A stretch of 26,316 nt of DNA from a virus: the IMG/VR virus record IMGVR_UViG_3300010155_000082, positions 1-26,316 of that record; one strand, given 5' to 3'. Positions 9,343 to 17,780 of this stretch are shown piece after piece. Numbering within the stretch: position 1 is the first letter of the stretch; each line of letters opens with the position of its first letter. The notes under the pieces were generated by a model. That model was not told the DNA's origin. It made no database searches and worked only from the letters and a program-made list of their open reading frames with translations. A program made the position numbers and the translations under genes.

Positions 9343-12300
9343 ATGGCTAATTATGGAGCATTAGCTCAACAACTAGGAATGAGTACAGGCACATCTGGAC
9401 AGGGTTCTCCTATTCCAACAGACACGGCTAATATGCTTAATATAATGGCCGAAAAATATGACCCTAATAATCTTACACCAGATATGGATCCTAGAAAAAC
9501 ATTTCCTGAAATATCGGGATTTCTTGGAATTGGGGGAGATACATTTGATCCTGAGATTGAAGCAAAACTTACTCCAAAAGCCGTGAAGTTTGTTCAGGAT
9601 TATTATGGTGCAGATGAAATAACAACTCCTGGCCCTGACGAAGGGGTTATCAGTTCTATGTGGACTCGTATGTTTGGTAGACGACCAACAGATGACCAGA
9701 TGGATAGGTTATTGAGGACTTTACAAGATATAAAACAACGGGAAGGTGGTTTATTTGGTTCTTATGAAAAGGCAATTCATGAAGTAGTCGGAGGTTATAC
9801 TCCTTCTCGAGCAGAACTAGCAGGAAAGTTACCAGATATTCCTGGAGGTGTAATGCCTTCTGCGATACCAGAAGGGGGGTATCCTAAAGCTACAATAGAA
9901 ACACCTCAGGCTGCAATGAGAGTTTTAGAAAGAGATTATGGAATTAAACCCAGTTATACAACCCCTGACTTCGCAGCGAGAGCAAGAGAAGCAGGGAATT
10001 GGGTAAGCCAGTTAGAGACAATTCAACCAGGAATATCACAACAAATTATTGGCCCTATGATTGTGGCCGATTTTAATGCACAGTATAGAAGTAATCCTGA
10101 TGATCAACAAATCACTTTAGATGATTTAAAAATTAGAGCGCAGGTTTTACCAGGAGACAATAAACCTGTTCTGAGTTTTATACATCCTGAAAGCCAAAAA
10201 CGTGTTCCCATAGATCCTGTTAATTTTGAATGGGGAAAAGACATAGCTGACTGGTTGCCGGAAGCTATAGTTATTGGTAGCGATGTTGGAGCGGCGGTAG
10301 CAGGAACTGCTGCAGGATCCTTAATTGGTCCAAAAGGTATGGTCGCAGGTAATATACTTCTTGGTGCAGGAGGAGCTTTTGCAGGAAGACTTTTAAGTCA
10401 AAGAATAGCTATGGACAAAGCAGGATATGTGTTCGATCCTGCTCAAAAGGGTTGGGTAAACCCTAAGATAGAGGGTGGTCGCGTTATAAGATGGTCCGAT
10501 CTTATGAAAAATGCACTACCTGACGCATATTGGTCTGCTGGTGGCGCGGTAGTCGGAACTCTAGCGTTTAAACTTGGAAGAGCGATTTTATCTCGAGGGA
10601 ATTCAGTCATTGCTGATGCTATAGATGAAAAGGAATTCTATAAAGCCTTAGATGATTTTAAAGAGACACCTCTTGGCAAAGCTATGAAAACAGCAGGTGA
10701 AAAACCGTCTGCTGCTATGGTTATGGAAGAGCAAGCTAGAAGACTTTCAGACGAGGCATTTCAAGTAGGCCCAGCAGAAGCTGCGAAACTTACAGCTCGG
10801 GTAGAAAAACTTTATAAACAAGCGGCTTTTCTCAGACAAATAGAAGAAGCAGGGGAGACAGCAGGTGGAAAAAGAGCAGTGGCAGAAACTATAGCTACTG
10901 CTGAACTTGCTAAATTAGGAGGAACAACTACTAAACAAATCACTGACACAGATGCTGTAAAATTTGGCGAAAGTGTAGCAAAGGGTATTGAAACGGCTAA
11001 GATAGGGCCACTGAATAAAGAGATCGATGATTTAATCACAGCTAATGATAGTGCGATTAATGCTCTTGATGCTAGTGTTCGTGGGACTGAAACTGCACAA
11101 GTAAGATTGGGTGAAACATTAATAGACAAAGTTAAAAATATTTACGGGGATCCTGCTGGTTTAACTGGTATATATGGCGCTTTAAATAAAGTTAGGAATG
11201 CTGCTAATCGATATGGTAGAACAGTTTTCGATATAAGTGAAGTAGGTCCGTTCGTAGATAAAGCTATGCGGTTTAAAGGGATTGGTGCGGGACTTCCTAC
11301 TGATATTGTAAGTGGACTTAATGCTTTAGAAACAGGTTTAAAAGGAGGAGGAAAGCTCACTTTTACTGCTATAGATTCTGTTTTAGGTACAGTAAGAAAT
11401 ACTATAAATGATCCTAAAATTAATCAAGTGATGCGAAAAAACTTAATAGAGTTAGGTGATATTCTTGAAAAGAATATTAAAAAAGGTCTGGATGACATAG
11501 ATTCTCAAAATCTATTACAAGGAAATCGAACCACATTAGGAAAGCAATATACTAGAGCCTTAGACCAGTTTGATAAATTAGACACTATTTACAGAACTGA
11601 ACTGCTCGGAAATCTTAAAGAAGGTAACGTAGCTAATCTTGAAAAGGTGCTTTTTAGATCAGATGCGGATGAGGAAAGTATTGCCCGTATTTTTCAAAAT
11701 TATAACTTTACTAAAAATGAAAAAGAACTCCTTCAAGGTATTCTTGAGAGAAAATATAAAACTGCTGTCTTATCAAGAGAAGGGCCAGTTGGATTAGGAA
11801 GCCCAGCAAAAGAAGTTCCCCTTCCTGGAGGACAAAAGGTAACTGAAATAGGTGGCGCGGAAAATGCTCATAGAATATTTCTGGACCAGAATCGAGCATG
11901 GATTAATAAACTTTATCCTGATGACCCAGAACTTTCTAAATTTGGACGTACTGTTGAATCTGTCGTTAAACAAGCGGCTCAAGCAAAAAAGTTAACACAA
12001 GCAGAAAAGAAACTAAGAGACACTCCTTGGTTTAAAGACACTTTTGACGTATCTGATAATTTCCAACGTATTCTTAGAGAGGAACCGCAAAATCTTTTAG
12101 ATTCAGTTATCGGTGCAGAGTTTCCACGCAGAGCTTTACAAGATGTTAAACGATATATTCGTGCGTTACCTAATGAGGAGGCTAAAATAGCAAGAGGTCA
12201 ATTAAAGGCGTTGGGTATGCGAAAACTTCTTAATCCTTTAAACACTGAAGCGGTAGCCGCAGGAGGAACTGTAAATGTTAGACAAGGGGTTCAAACTAGT

Positions 12301-12801
12301 ATAGAACATTTGAACAGTAAAAGAGGGTTTTATAATGAGCTTTTTGATGAGTCGAAAGTCAATAATATGCTCAAACTTTTGAAAAATATGGAAAGCGTTA
12401 TAGAACCAAGAAGTAGGGCAAGAGGTGTTATTCAAGGAGAATTGAGAAAATCAGAACAGAAGCCTTTAGTGGCAATTCCATTAATTTTTGCTAAAGTTTA
12501 TGTTGGTGTTTTAAATAGAAAAGCAAGAGCATTTAACCTAGGTCGTAAATTTCTAGCATCTAATTTGGAACAAAAAATTGCTGATTCGACGCTTGACGCA
12601 GAAGTACTGGCTAAAATACTGCGAACTAGAAAACCTTCAAAAAGTAGGCGAGCTGCTGAAAGAACACTATCGGGTATTTTAGGATTAACTCAAACTGAAG
12701 CACACGAATTAAATGCCTTGAATAATGTATTACCAGAGGGAAGCCAGTTCCCAGAAATAAGTCCTTATGAACAGGCAGTTGAAGCGGCGGCAGTTCCCTA
12801 A
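9343..12801 (+). CDS. Giant putative internal virion/ejection protein (1152 aa)
   Basis: The largest protein in the window, preceded by an AGGTGATTATAA leader. Residues about 300-350 form a Gly/Ala-rich hydrophobic region (VIGSDVGAAVAGTAAGSLIG, then ILLGAGGAFAG), and a second one follows near 395 (YWSAGGAVVGTLAFKLG); both look able to enter a membrane. Much of residues 430-1090 is charged and alpha-helical, with coiled-coil-like heptads. No lytic transglycosylase or peptidase signature was found. The stop overlaps the start of the M15 peptidase gene (TAATG). By analogy with podovirus ejection complexes it may line a channel across the host envelope; this is inference from size, composition and context. 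Confidence 0.55.
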   Translation: MANYGALAQQLGMSTGTSGQGSPIPTDTANMLNIMAEKYDPNNLTPDMDPRKTFPEISGFLGIGGDTFDPEIEAKLTPKAVKFVQDYYGADEITTPGPDEGVISSMWTRMFGRRPTDDQMDRLLRTLQDIKQREGGLFGSYEKAIHEVVGGYTPSRAELAGKLPDIPGGVMPSAIPEGGYPKATIETPQAAMRVLERDYGIKPSYTTPDFAARAREAGNWVSQLETIQPGISQQIIGPMIVADFNAQYRSNPDDQQITLDDLKIRAQVLPGDNKPVLSFIHPESQKRVPIDPVNFEWGKDIADWLPEAIVIGSDVGAAVAGTAAGSLIGPKGMVAGNILLGAGGAFAGRLLSQRIAMDKAGYVFDPAQKGWVNPKIEGGRVIRWSDLMKNALPDAYWSAGGAVVGTLAFKLGRAILSRGNSVIADAIDEKEFYKALDDFKETPLGKAMKTAGEKPSAAMVMEEQARRLSDEAFQVGPAEAAKLTARVEKLYKQAAFLRQIEEAGETAGGKRAVAETIATAELAKLGGTTTKQITDTDAVKFGESVAKGIETAKIGPLNKEIDDLITANDSAINALDASVRGTETAQVRLGETLIDKVKNIYGDPAGLTGIYGALNKVRNAANRYGRTVFDISEVGPFVDKAMRFKGIGAGLPTDIVSGLNALETGLKGGGKLTFTAIDSVLGTVRNTINDPKINQVMRKNLIELGDILEKNIKKGLDDIDSQNLLQGNRTTLGKQYTRALDQFDKLDTIYRTELLGNLKEGNVANLEKVLFRSDADEESIARIFQNYNFTKNEKELLQGILERKYKTAVLSREGPVGLGSPAKEVPLPGGQKVTEIGGAENAHRIFLDQNRAWINKLYPDDPELSKFGRTVESVVKQAAQAKKLTQAEKKLRDTPWFKDTFDVSDNFQRILREEPQNLLDSVIGAEFPRRALQDVKRYIRALPNEEAKIARGQLKALGMRKLLNPLNTEAVAAGGTVNVRQGVQTSIEHLNSKRGFYNELFDESKVNNMLKLLKNMESVIEPRSRARGVIQGELRKSEQKPLVAIPLIFAKVYVGVLNRKARAFNLGRKFLASNLEQKIADSTLDAEVLAKILRTRKPSKSRRAAERTLSGILGLTQTEAHELNALNNVLPEGSQFPEISPYEQAVEAAAVP

Positions 12802-13193
12802 TGTTAAAGTATTTCACAAATGAAGAATTACAATGTCCCCTTACGAAGGAGATAAAACTAGCGGAGGGCTTTGGGGAAAAGCTAGATGAACTACGGGAGG
12901 GCTTAGATGCACCAATGCAACTCACTAGTGGGTGTAGGACGAGCGCCCATGTCAGTTGGTTATTGGAACGAGGCTATCCAGCTTCTGAAAACAGCTTTCA
13001 TCTCATTGATAATTCTAAATATGGCACTGATACTTGCGCTGTTGACGTGGCTATTCCTGATAGTATGTATCGTCTTAACCTTACCCAATTGGCTTTGGAA
13101 AAAGGTTGGACAGTGGGTGTGGCTAAAACCTTTCTTCATTTAGATTTGAGAGCAGACTATACTGATTTACCACAGTTAGTCTACGTTTATTAA
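12801..13193 (+). CDS. M15-family peptidase, probable endolysin
   Basis: A 130-aa single-domain protein matching the peptidase M15 (M15_3-like, D-Ala-D-Ala-type) pattern of phages: YFTNEELQCP at 4-13, the LREGLDAPMQLTSGCR segment at 31-46, SFHLIDN at 65-71, AVDVA at 80-84 and FLHLDLR at 111-117. Probable zinc ligands are His67, Asp82 and His113. It would cut peptide cross-links in host peptidoglycan during lysis, or locally during entry if it is virion-borne. There is no signal peptide, so release would need a holin or virion delivery. The start overlaps the preceding stop (TAATG). The family call is strong; the choice between lysis and entry role is open. Confidence 0.85.
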   Translation: MLKYFTNEELQCPLTKEIKLAEGFGEKLDELREGLDAPMQLTSGCRTSAHVSWLLERGYPASENSFHLIDNSKYGTDTCAVDVAIPDSMYRLNLTQLALEKGWTVGVAKTFLHLDLRADYTDLPQLVYVY

Positions 13194-13194
13194 A

Positions 13195-13290
13195 ATGCCT
13201 CATGCATTAGATAACCTTGATGACTTAGTGGCCCCACAAACTGCGGAAGAATTTGCAAGAGTTAAAGCCAAGTTTCCAAAACCAGAATAA
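13195..13290 (+). CDS. 31-aa ORF sharing a motif with the end of the 508-aa protein
   Basis: An ATG ORF encoding 31 residues that include PQTAEEFA. The 25 nt at 13234-13258 recur exactly at 15472-15496, where they encode the near-terminal residues of the 508-aa protein. There is no good ribosome-binding site before the ATG. It could be a tiny functional peptide, or the leftover 3' end of a duplicated gene; I slightly favour the remnant. The stop is ten bases before the next gene and its last bases form part of that gene's AAGGAA binding site. Confidence 0.4.
   Translation: MPHALDNLDDLVAPQTAEEFARVKAKFPKPE
13234..13258 (+). repeat. 25-nt direct repeat, copy 1
   Basis: Identical over 25 nt to 15472-15496, both in the same orientation and both encoding PQTAEEFA in frame. 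Copy 1 is in the 31-aa ORF after the M15 peptidase gene. Confidence 0.9.
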
Positions 13291-13300
13291 GGAATAGACT

Positions 13301-13633
13301 ATGCCGACACCCCCATGCCCCGAAAACAATTGCCGAAACTTCCAGATTTTGGAACCTGGGCCTAAAAAGTATTTGCAGTTTTTGCCTTTGGCACTGATCG
13401 TCGCCGCTGGTATTACCGGCTGGGCGAACCTTGAAAATGATGTTGCTGCCGGGGAAAAAGAGCAACTGAAGATAGTTAAAACAGTCAAGGACAATCAAAC
13501 AACGATCCAGCAGGTGTTGACTGATGTTGCAGTTATCAAAGAGCGTCAGCGACAGCAAGCAGATACTGCCAAGGAGATTAAGGCCGATGTAAAGATGATC
13601 CTGCGTGAAATCCGAAGAGAGGATGACAAATAA
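13301..13633 (+). CDS. Membrane-anchored coiled-coil protein, possible lysis protein (holin or i-spanin-like)
   Basis: A 110-aa protein with AAGGAA six bases before its ATG. After a short N-terminus with two cysteines (Cys6, Cys11) there is one hydrophobic segment (about residues 25-42, FLPLALIVAAGITGWA), then a charged coiled-coil region to the end (KIVKTVKDNQTTIQQVL, KERQRQQADTAKEIKAD). One membrane segment followed by a coiled coil resembles inner-membrane spanins of the Rz type and some phage holin-like proteins. It follows the M15 peptidase and overlaps the next gene by 11 nt. Its DNA is GC-richer than the rest (about 47% by hand count for 13321-13560, against high 30s in sampled flanking lines). 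A lysis role is inferred. Confidence 0.6.
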   Translation: MPTPPCPENNCRNFQILEPGPKKYLQFLPLALIVAAGITGWANLENDVAAGEKEQLKIVKTVKDNQTTIQQVLTDVAVIKERQRQQADTAKEIKADVKMILREIRREDDK

Positions 13634-13955
13634 GTTGCTGAAACCACTTCTCCTTACTTCCGCGATTGTCCTCTGGTCCTTGCCAGCCCTGTCTGAATTA
13701 ATTGTGGGGAATGTGCTAGTCAATATGATTTGTGGTGACAATGCTGACATGAAGTCTTTTTTAGCGGAAGCAGATGCTACTCTGATGGGGCATGGGGTAG
13801 CCAACGCTGGATATGCGATTGCTATCTGGAAGTTAGACGATGGACAGTTTGTAGTGATCAATGCAGAGAAAGGTAATGCTGGTCAAGCTTGTATTACTAA
13901 CATTGGCAGAGCTTGGGAAAATATTTCACCAAACCCGAAAGGCCAAGAGATTTGA
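13623..13955 (+). CDS. Small secreted protein with N-terminal signal peptide
   Basis: A 110-aa product from the ATG at 13623. I prefer this to an in-frame GTG 18 nt upstream because it gives a compact signal peptide: MTNKLLKPLL, a hydrophobic core (LTSAIVLWSL), and a PALS-E cleavage site near residue 25. The mature part has two cysteines (in NMICGDN and QACITN) that could form a disulphide, and an IAIWKLDDGQFVVIN strand pair. There is no lipobox cysteine, so it does not fit an Rz1-type outer-membrane spanin. The gene overlaps the previous one by 11 nt and shares its higher GC. Function unknown; periplasmic action during lysis or superinfection is conceivable. Confidence 0.65.
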   Translation: MTNKLLKPLLLTSAIVLWSLPALSELIVGNVLVNMICGDNADMKSFLAEADATLMGHGVANAGYAIAIWKLDDGQFVVINAEKGNAGQACITNIGRAWENISPNPKGQEI

Positions 13956-13989
13956 TGGTCCAGTTTAGTTCAGCATCTAGGATACGCCC

Positions 13990-15516
13990 ATGGTGGATAA
14001 TGAAATAAAGGACTTTATGAAAGGGGCTATTGGTTCTCCTAACCAAAACCCTTCTCCTTTTTCTCTTTATTTAAACCGTCTGGGTTCTTCAGATGTTCCT
14101 AGGTTTGGTGAAGGGGGTATCTTTGATGCTCTTTCACCAAGAATAGACCCTTCTAAATATGTTGAAAATCCTAACGACCCTGCTCAAATCGCCGATTTTA
14201 TAGCGTCCTTTCGTAAAGAAGAACGAACAAGTTCAAGAAATCCAGAAGGATTAACGGCTACGCAACGAATGCATAAACTATTCCCTTCTATAGATCCAAA
14301 TATTAAACCGGAAGAAAGGACAGGGATTTGGCCTCATCCTACAGGAAGTTTTACAGAAGGCTTTGATGTCACTGATTGGCAAAACTCTCAACTAGGGATA
14401 GATTTTTTAAAAGCACTTTCTCATGAAGGAGGAAGATACCCTTATGAAGCAGGAGCAGGAGACCCCGAGGCCGCACAAGCGGTAGGTCTTTTTAAAGGGT
14501 TATTGGGTCCAACTGGTGGTACTATTGGAGCAGGAATTACACGACACGCCCTTGATAATCTTTTAACGGGTGCTAAAGTCGACCCTGCTCTTTTAGGGAT
14601 GAATGTCCCTCCAAAAAGATATTTCAGTTCTATTTTAACTTTAGGTGAGCGGGGTCCAACTCCACGTAGGAATCCTAGTAAAGATATTCGAATAGGGATA
14701 TTTGATAACCAAAAAGGAGGGGCAATGGTGGCTGTCGCAGAAGGCGAATTACTCAAAAAAGGGACTTATGGAACTAAAAAAGTAAAAGGTGATTTACTGA
14801 AAATAGGCTGGGTTAGACCTTTATACAAACATGAAACAGACATCCTAAATAAAATAGGAATTAAAGCAACACAAGAAGTGGAAACAGTTTCACAACCTGG
14901 ACATTATGGTCGCCTTCCTATAGGAGGAAAAGAGTTTTTACAAATGACACGAAAAACCCAGAAACAAATACCTTCAATGGGTGGTATAGCAGGGTTCAGA
15001 GTATCGGGGGCAAGAAGAGCACATGAAACACAAGAAATGCTCGATCAGGGAGAAAGGGGTTCTGCGGCTTTTGGAGGTAAAAAAGGATTTCAAGCAGTAA
15101 AAAGAACGGGAGAAACACCCAAAGAGGCGTTTACAAGAGTCTGGCAGGAAACGGCGAACCTAACGGGTAAAAAACCAGCAGCGAGACAAGCGGCAAAAAA
15201 AGCAACAGGAACTTATGAAAAATTGCCGAATATAGACCACCTTACTGATAGAGTATTAGCAAATCTTGAAAAACTAGATATGTATGATTTGCGGGCACTT
15301 TCAAAAATGAGTCAAAGTTTTAGAGAGCGTATTATAGCGTTAGTTAATAAAAACCCAGAAACGTTACAGAGGATAGGACGTATGTCAAAACAGGAGGAGG
15401 ACGTGTTGGTTCGGGAAGGGTGGCCCCATGCGGAACCTATTGAAACATATCGAACAACGGAAATTCCAGTTCCACAAACTGCGGAAGAATTTGCAAATCA
15501 GATGGGCCCATGGTAG
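13990..15516 (+). CDS. 508-aa phage protein of unknown function
   Basis: The ATG is preceded by CTAGGA at suitable spacing. The product starts MVDNEIKDF and has PSPFSLYLNRL at about residues 21-31; it ends PVPQTAEEFANQMGPW. Both ends resemble those of the following 240-aa protein. The middle contains a loose HPTGSF/FDVTDW region (residues 115-135), a short Gly-rich stretch (GLLGPTGGTIGAGIT) and a basic, Lys-rich region (residues 390-410). An FRVSGARRAHETQEML segment lies near residue 340. I see no enzyme motif that I can name. The gene overlaps the next by seven bases. Placement after the lysis genes, at the end of the virion transcript, suits a late or virion-associated protein. Confidence 0.6.
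   Translation: MVDNEIKDFMKGAIGSPNQNPSPFSLYLNRLGSSDVPRFGEGGIFDALSPRIDPSKYVENPNDPAQIADFIASFRKEERTSSRNPEGLTATQRMHKLFPSIDPNIKPEERTGIWPHPTGSFTEGFDVTDWQNSQLGIDFLKALSHEGGRYPYEAGAGDPEAAQAVGLFKGLLGPTGGTIGAGITRHALDNLLTGAKVDPALLGMNVPPKRYFSSILTLGERGPTPRRNPSKDIRIGIFDNQKGGAMVAVAEGELLKKGTYGTKKVKGDLLKIGWVRPLYKHETDILNKIGIKATQEVETVSQPGHYGRLPIGGKEFLQMTRKTQKQIPSMGGIAGFRVSGARRAHETQEMLDQGERGSAAFGGKKGFQAVKRTGETPKEAFTRVWQETANLTGKKPAARQAAKKATGTYEKLPNIDHLTDRVLANLEKLDMYDLRALSKMSQSFRERIIALVNKNPETLQRIGRMSKQEEDVLVREGWPHAEPIETYRTTEIPVPQTAEEFANQMGPW
15472..15496 (+). repeat. 25-nt direct repeat, copy 2
   Basis: Second copy, in the 3' end of the 508-aa gene. The pair brackets the GC-richer lysis-like genes plus nearly all of the 508-aa gene, so recombination between the copies would remove about 2.2 kb. 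Confidence 0.9.
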
Positions 15517-16232
15517 ATTTTCAACAAAGCGGTATAATGGAGAGCTTGAGGCAACCTCGTTCTTTTTCTAAGTACTTACAAGCACTTAATACAGCGCCGA
15601 CTAACTACAATGTTGGTATTGGAGCGATTCCTGGTATGGAGTCGGGTGGTTTTTGGGATAGAACGGGAAGTGTTATGTCTGGTTTAGGAACAGGTGCAGG
15701 AATAATGACTAAACTAGGGATGGCTATCCCTAATCCTATTACATGGGGTTTAGGTTTAGGAGGGATGTTAGCTAGTTGGTTTGGTGCGCCGAAAGGAATA
15801 TCAACTAGAGAAAGAGCGGTACGGGCGGCTGTTCCTGGAGGTAAGTATATACCCCCAGCACTATATGGCGGTGAAGAAAAGAGTGATCCTCCTAGCCAAG
15901 GAAGAACCGGAATTTGGTCACCGCAAGTACAGGACATAATGAAAAGCGGGAGAGGGTATAGTGGACCAAACATAGATGTGACCGCCCTTAAAAATCCAGA
16001 CTTAGATGAACAGCAATTAAACCAACTCATAGGGCGGTTTATTGCTCAGCAAAATAGAGCTATAGCAGCGGAAGCAGGGCGAAGAGCTACAACACAAGAC
16101 CAAGGTGGGACTTTACCGTCATCAGGTCCAATTTCTACTGAGCGTGGAGAAGGTGGGCCACCAAGTGGGGAAGGGGGTGCTACTCCAGCAGAATTTGCCG
16201 CAATGGGGGCCGATTGGGGCGCTCCATTCTAA
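15510..16232 (+). CDS. 240-aa phage protein of unknown function, terminal-motif relative of the 508-aa protein
   Basis: Begins inside the last codons of the 508-aa gene. The N-terminus MVDFQQSGIMES with PRSFSKYLQAL (about residues 16-26) parallels MVD...PFSLYLNRL of its neighbour, and the C-terminus TPAEFAAMGADW parallels QTAEEFANQMGPW. Residues 55-95 are Gly-rich and hydrophobic (MSGLGTGAGIMTKLGMAI, then WGLGLGGMLASWFG), possibly membrane-active. The C-terminal third is Gly/Pro/Ser-rich and probably disordered. It ends in a stop that overlaps the stop of the opposing helicase gene. Possible minor virion or ejected protein; no known family recognised. Confidence 0.6.
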   Translation: MVDFQQSGIMESLRQPRSFSKYLQALNTAPTNYNVGIGAIPGMESGGFWDRTGSVMSGLGTGAGIMTKLGMAIPNPITWGLGLGGMLASWFGAPKGISTRERAVRAAVPGGKYIPPALYGGEEKSDPPSQGRTGIWSPQVQDIMKSGRGYSGPNIDVTALKNPDLDEQQLNQLIGRFIAQQNRAIAAEAGRRATTQDQGGTLPSSGPISTERGEGGPPSGEGGATPAEFAAMGADWGAPF

Positions 16233-17674
16233 ACCAACCAGTCTCTATAGTCTTCGCCTAATATTTGAGTCGCCATATTGATTTTGGACCTTAGAGATTT
16301 AATGATTTTCTCATCAACCGTCTTTTCTGAACAGAGGTCTATATAGGTGACTTTACTAGTCTGCCCGATCCGATGGGCGCGGTCTTCTGATTGAAGACGA
16401 ATTTCAAGGTCATAACTATTTGAATAATAGATTACATTTGTTGCTTCTGTTAGTGTCAATCCAAATCCCCCTGTGCGCGGCTGACCTACAAAGAACCTTA
16501 GTTCTGAATCCGGGTCTTGAAACTTTGTGACAATATTCTGTCTATCTTTGGTTGGGGTTTCTCCATAATACGAAGCGACTGAATCAGGGCCATAATCCTT
16601 TGATATTGCTTGAACAATTTTTCGGATATCATATTGATAGTTAGCCCAGATAATACACTTACTGTCAGTTTCTTCAAGAACGCTTAAAAGTTCGGTCATT
16701 CGGTTATTGGGTATTTCTTTTATTTCTCCCGCATCTGAACGTACAAAGCCACAAACTACTTGTTGGAGACGTAAAATTTGAGTAATAACCGAAACAGTGG
16801 TGACTGTGTCTAAGTCACCGAGTTCAGCGATCGCATAATCTTTAAGTTCTTTGTATATCTTTTTTTGTTCAGGGGTGAGTTCAACCGCTCGGATTGTGTA
16901 GGTTTTATCTGGAAGATCAAGACAGTCCTTTTTCAAAACTCTATACGAAAATTCTTTTAAGACGTCTTTGAGTTCTTCTAGGTTTCTATAGCCCACAATT
17001 TGTTGAAAGCTATGGGTGGCAATCGAACGCTTTTGTAAAACGGCAAAATGATTTCGGTATGAATAAAACGAACTGAACCCCAGCAGGTCTTCATTAAGAA
17101 AAGCGCATTGGCTATAAAGGTCAAGAGGCGATTTAGTAACAGGAAAGCCCGTTAAAATACGACGGTATTTGGCCATTATACTCAGTTTTATTGCTGCTTT
17201 TGTTCTTCGAGCTGTGGCATTTTTAATTGTGGTACTTTCATCGATAGCAAATAAGGGGCTATGGGAAAGTAAAAATTTCTCAGTGAACCCAACTCCTTTT
17301 TTGGTACTGAAGGCTTCTATGTTTATAATAAAGAAGATAAGATTTTCTGTCGATTCAAATAACTGAATCAAATTCTCTTTTTCTTGTTTAGTAGGGTTAG
17401 GGGTCCAAACAATTATATCATAGTGAATATGATCAGGTATGTGTTTAGGGATCTCGAGTTCAGCCCAGTTTTTATACACCCCTTTTGGAGCTACAATAAG
17501 GGCAGAATCAATCCGTCCATAGTCATAAAGAATTGCAATATTATCAATAAGAACTTTTGATTTCCCTGTTCCCATTTCCATAAAATATGCAAATTCTTCA
17601 GCCTTCCAACTCATTCCTAGTGCTGTTCGTTGGTGGGCATAGGGTTCGGTTTTGAAACGATATTTTTGCTTCAT
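16229..17674 (-). CDS. SNF2-family DNA-dependent ATPase/helicase
   Basis: A 481-aa two-lobed SF2 protein and the only minus-strand gene found. Motifs in order: YAHQRTALG (residues 12-20), Walker A MGTGKS (34-39), motif II DEST (about 144-147, in place of DEAH), motif III-like TGFPVT (about 174-179, in place of TGTP), the GGFGLTLTEA motif V region and DRAHRIGQ motif VI (about 431-440). These are diagnostic of SNF2/Rad54-like translocases, which move on duplex DNA using ATP. Phage members are minimal, lacking extra DNA-binding domains, and are thought to act in replication, recombination or transcription. It converges on the 240-aa gene with overlapping stops and starts at the divergent control region. 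The family call is very secure; the biological role is not. Confidence 0.92.
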   Translation of the reverse strand: MKQKYRFKTEPYAHQRTALGMSWKAEEFAYFMEMGTGKSKVLIDNIAILYDYGRIDSALIVAPKGVYKNWAELEIPKHIPDHIHYDIIVWTPNPTKQEKENLIQLFESTENLIFFIINIEAFSTKKGVGFTEKFLLSHSPLFAIDESTTIKNATARRTKAAIKLSIMAKYRRILTGFPVTKSPLDLYSQCAFLNEDLLGFSSFYSYRNHFAVLQKRSIATHSFQQIVGYRNLEELKDVLKEFSYRVLKKDCLDLPDKTYTIRAVELTPEQKKIYKELKDYAIAELGDLDTVTTVSVITQILRLQQVVCGFVRSDAGEIKEIPNNRMTELLSVLEETDSKCIIWANYQYDIRKIVQAISKDYGPDSVASYYGETPTKDRQNIVTKFQDPDSELRFFVGQPRTGGFGLTLTEATNVIYYSNSYDLEIRLQSEDRAHRIGQTSKVTYIDLCSEKTVDEKIIKSLRSKINMATQILGEDYRDWLV

Positions 17675-17780
17675 TGCTTTCTTTTTCTTTCTGAGAAGGT
17701 TTAAGTTTACCTTTTATATATAGCCCTATAAAGTAGTATTTACTCTTTCAGATGAATATTGACGACATGCTGAGTACATA

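Noticed and set aside
13262-13861. A 199-codon minus-strand open frame opposite the lysis-like genes
   Set aside because: It lies antisense to two plus-strand genes that have a membrane segment, a signal peptide and a good ribosome-binding site, and its own product has no recognisable motif.
13301-13955. A standard Rz/Rz1 spanin pair
   Set aside because: The second protein has a plain signal peptide and no lipobox cysteine, so it cannot be called an outer-membrane spanin; only a general lysis-region call is kept.
17169-17366. A 65-codon plus-strand open frame inside the SNF2 gene
   Set aside because: The opposite strand carries complete SNF2 motifs over the same bases.
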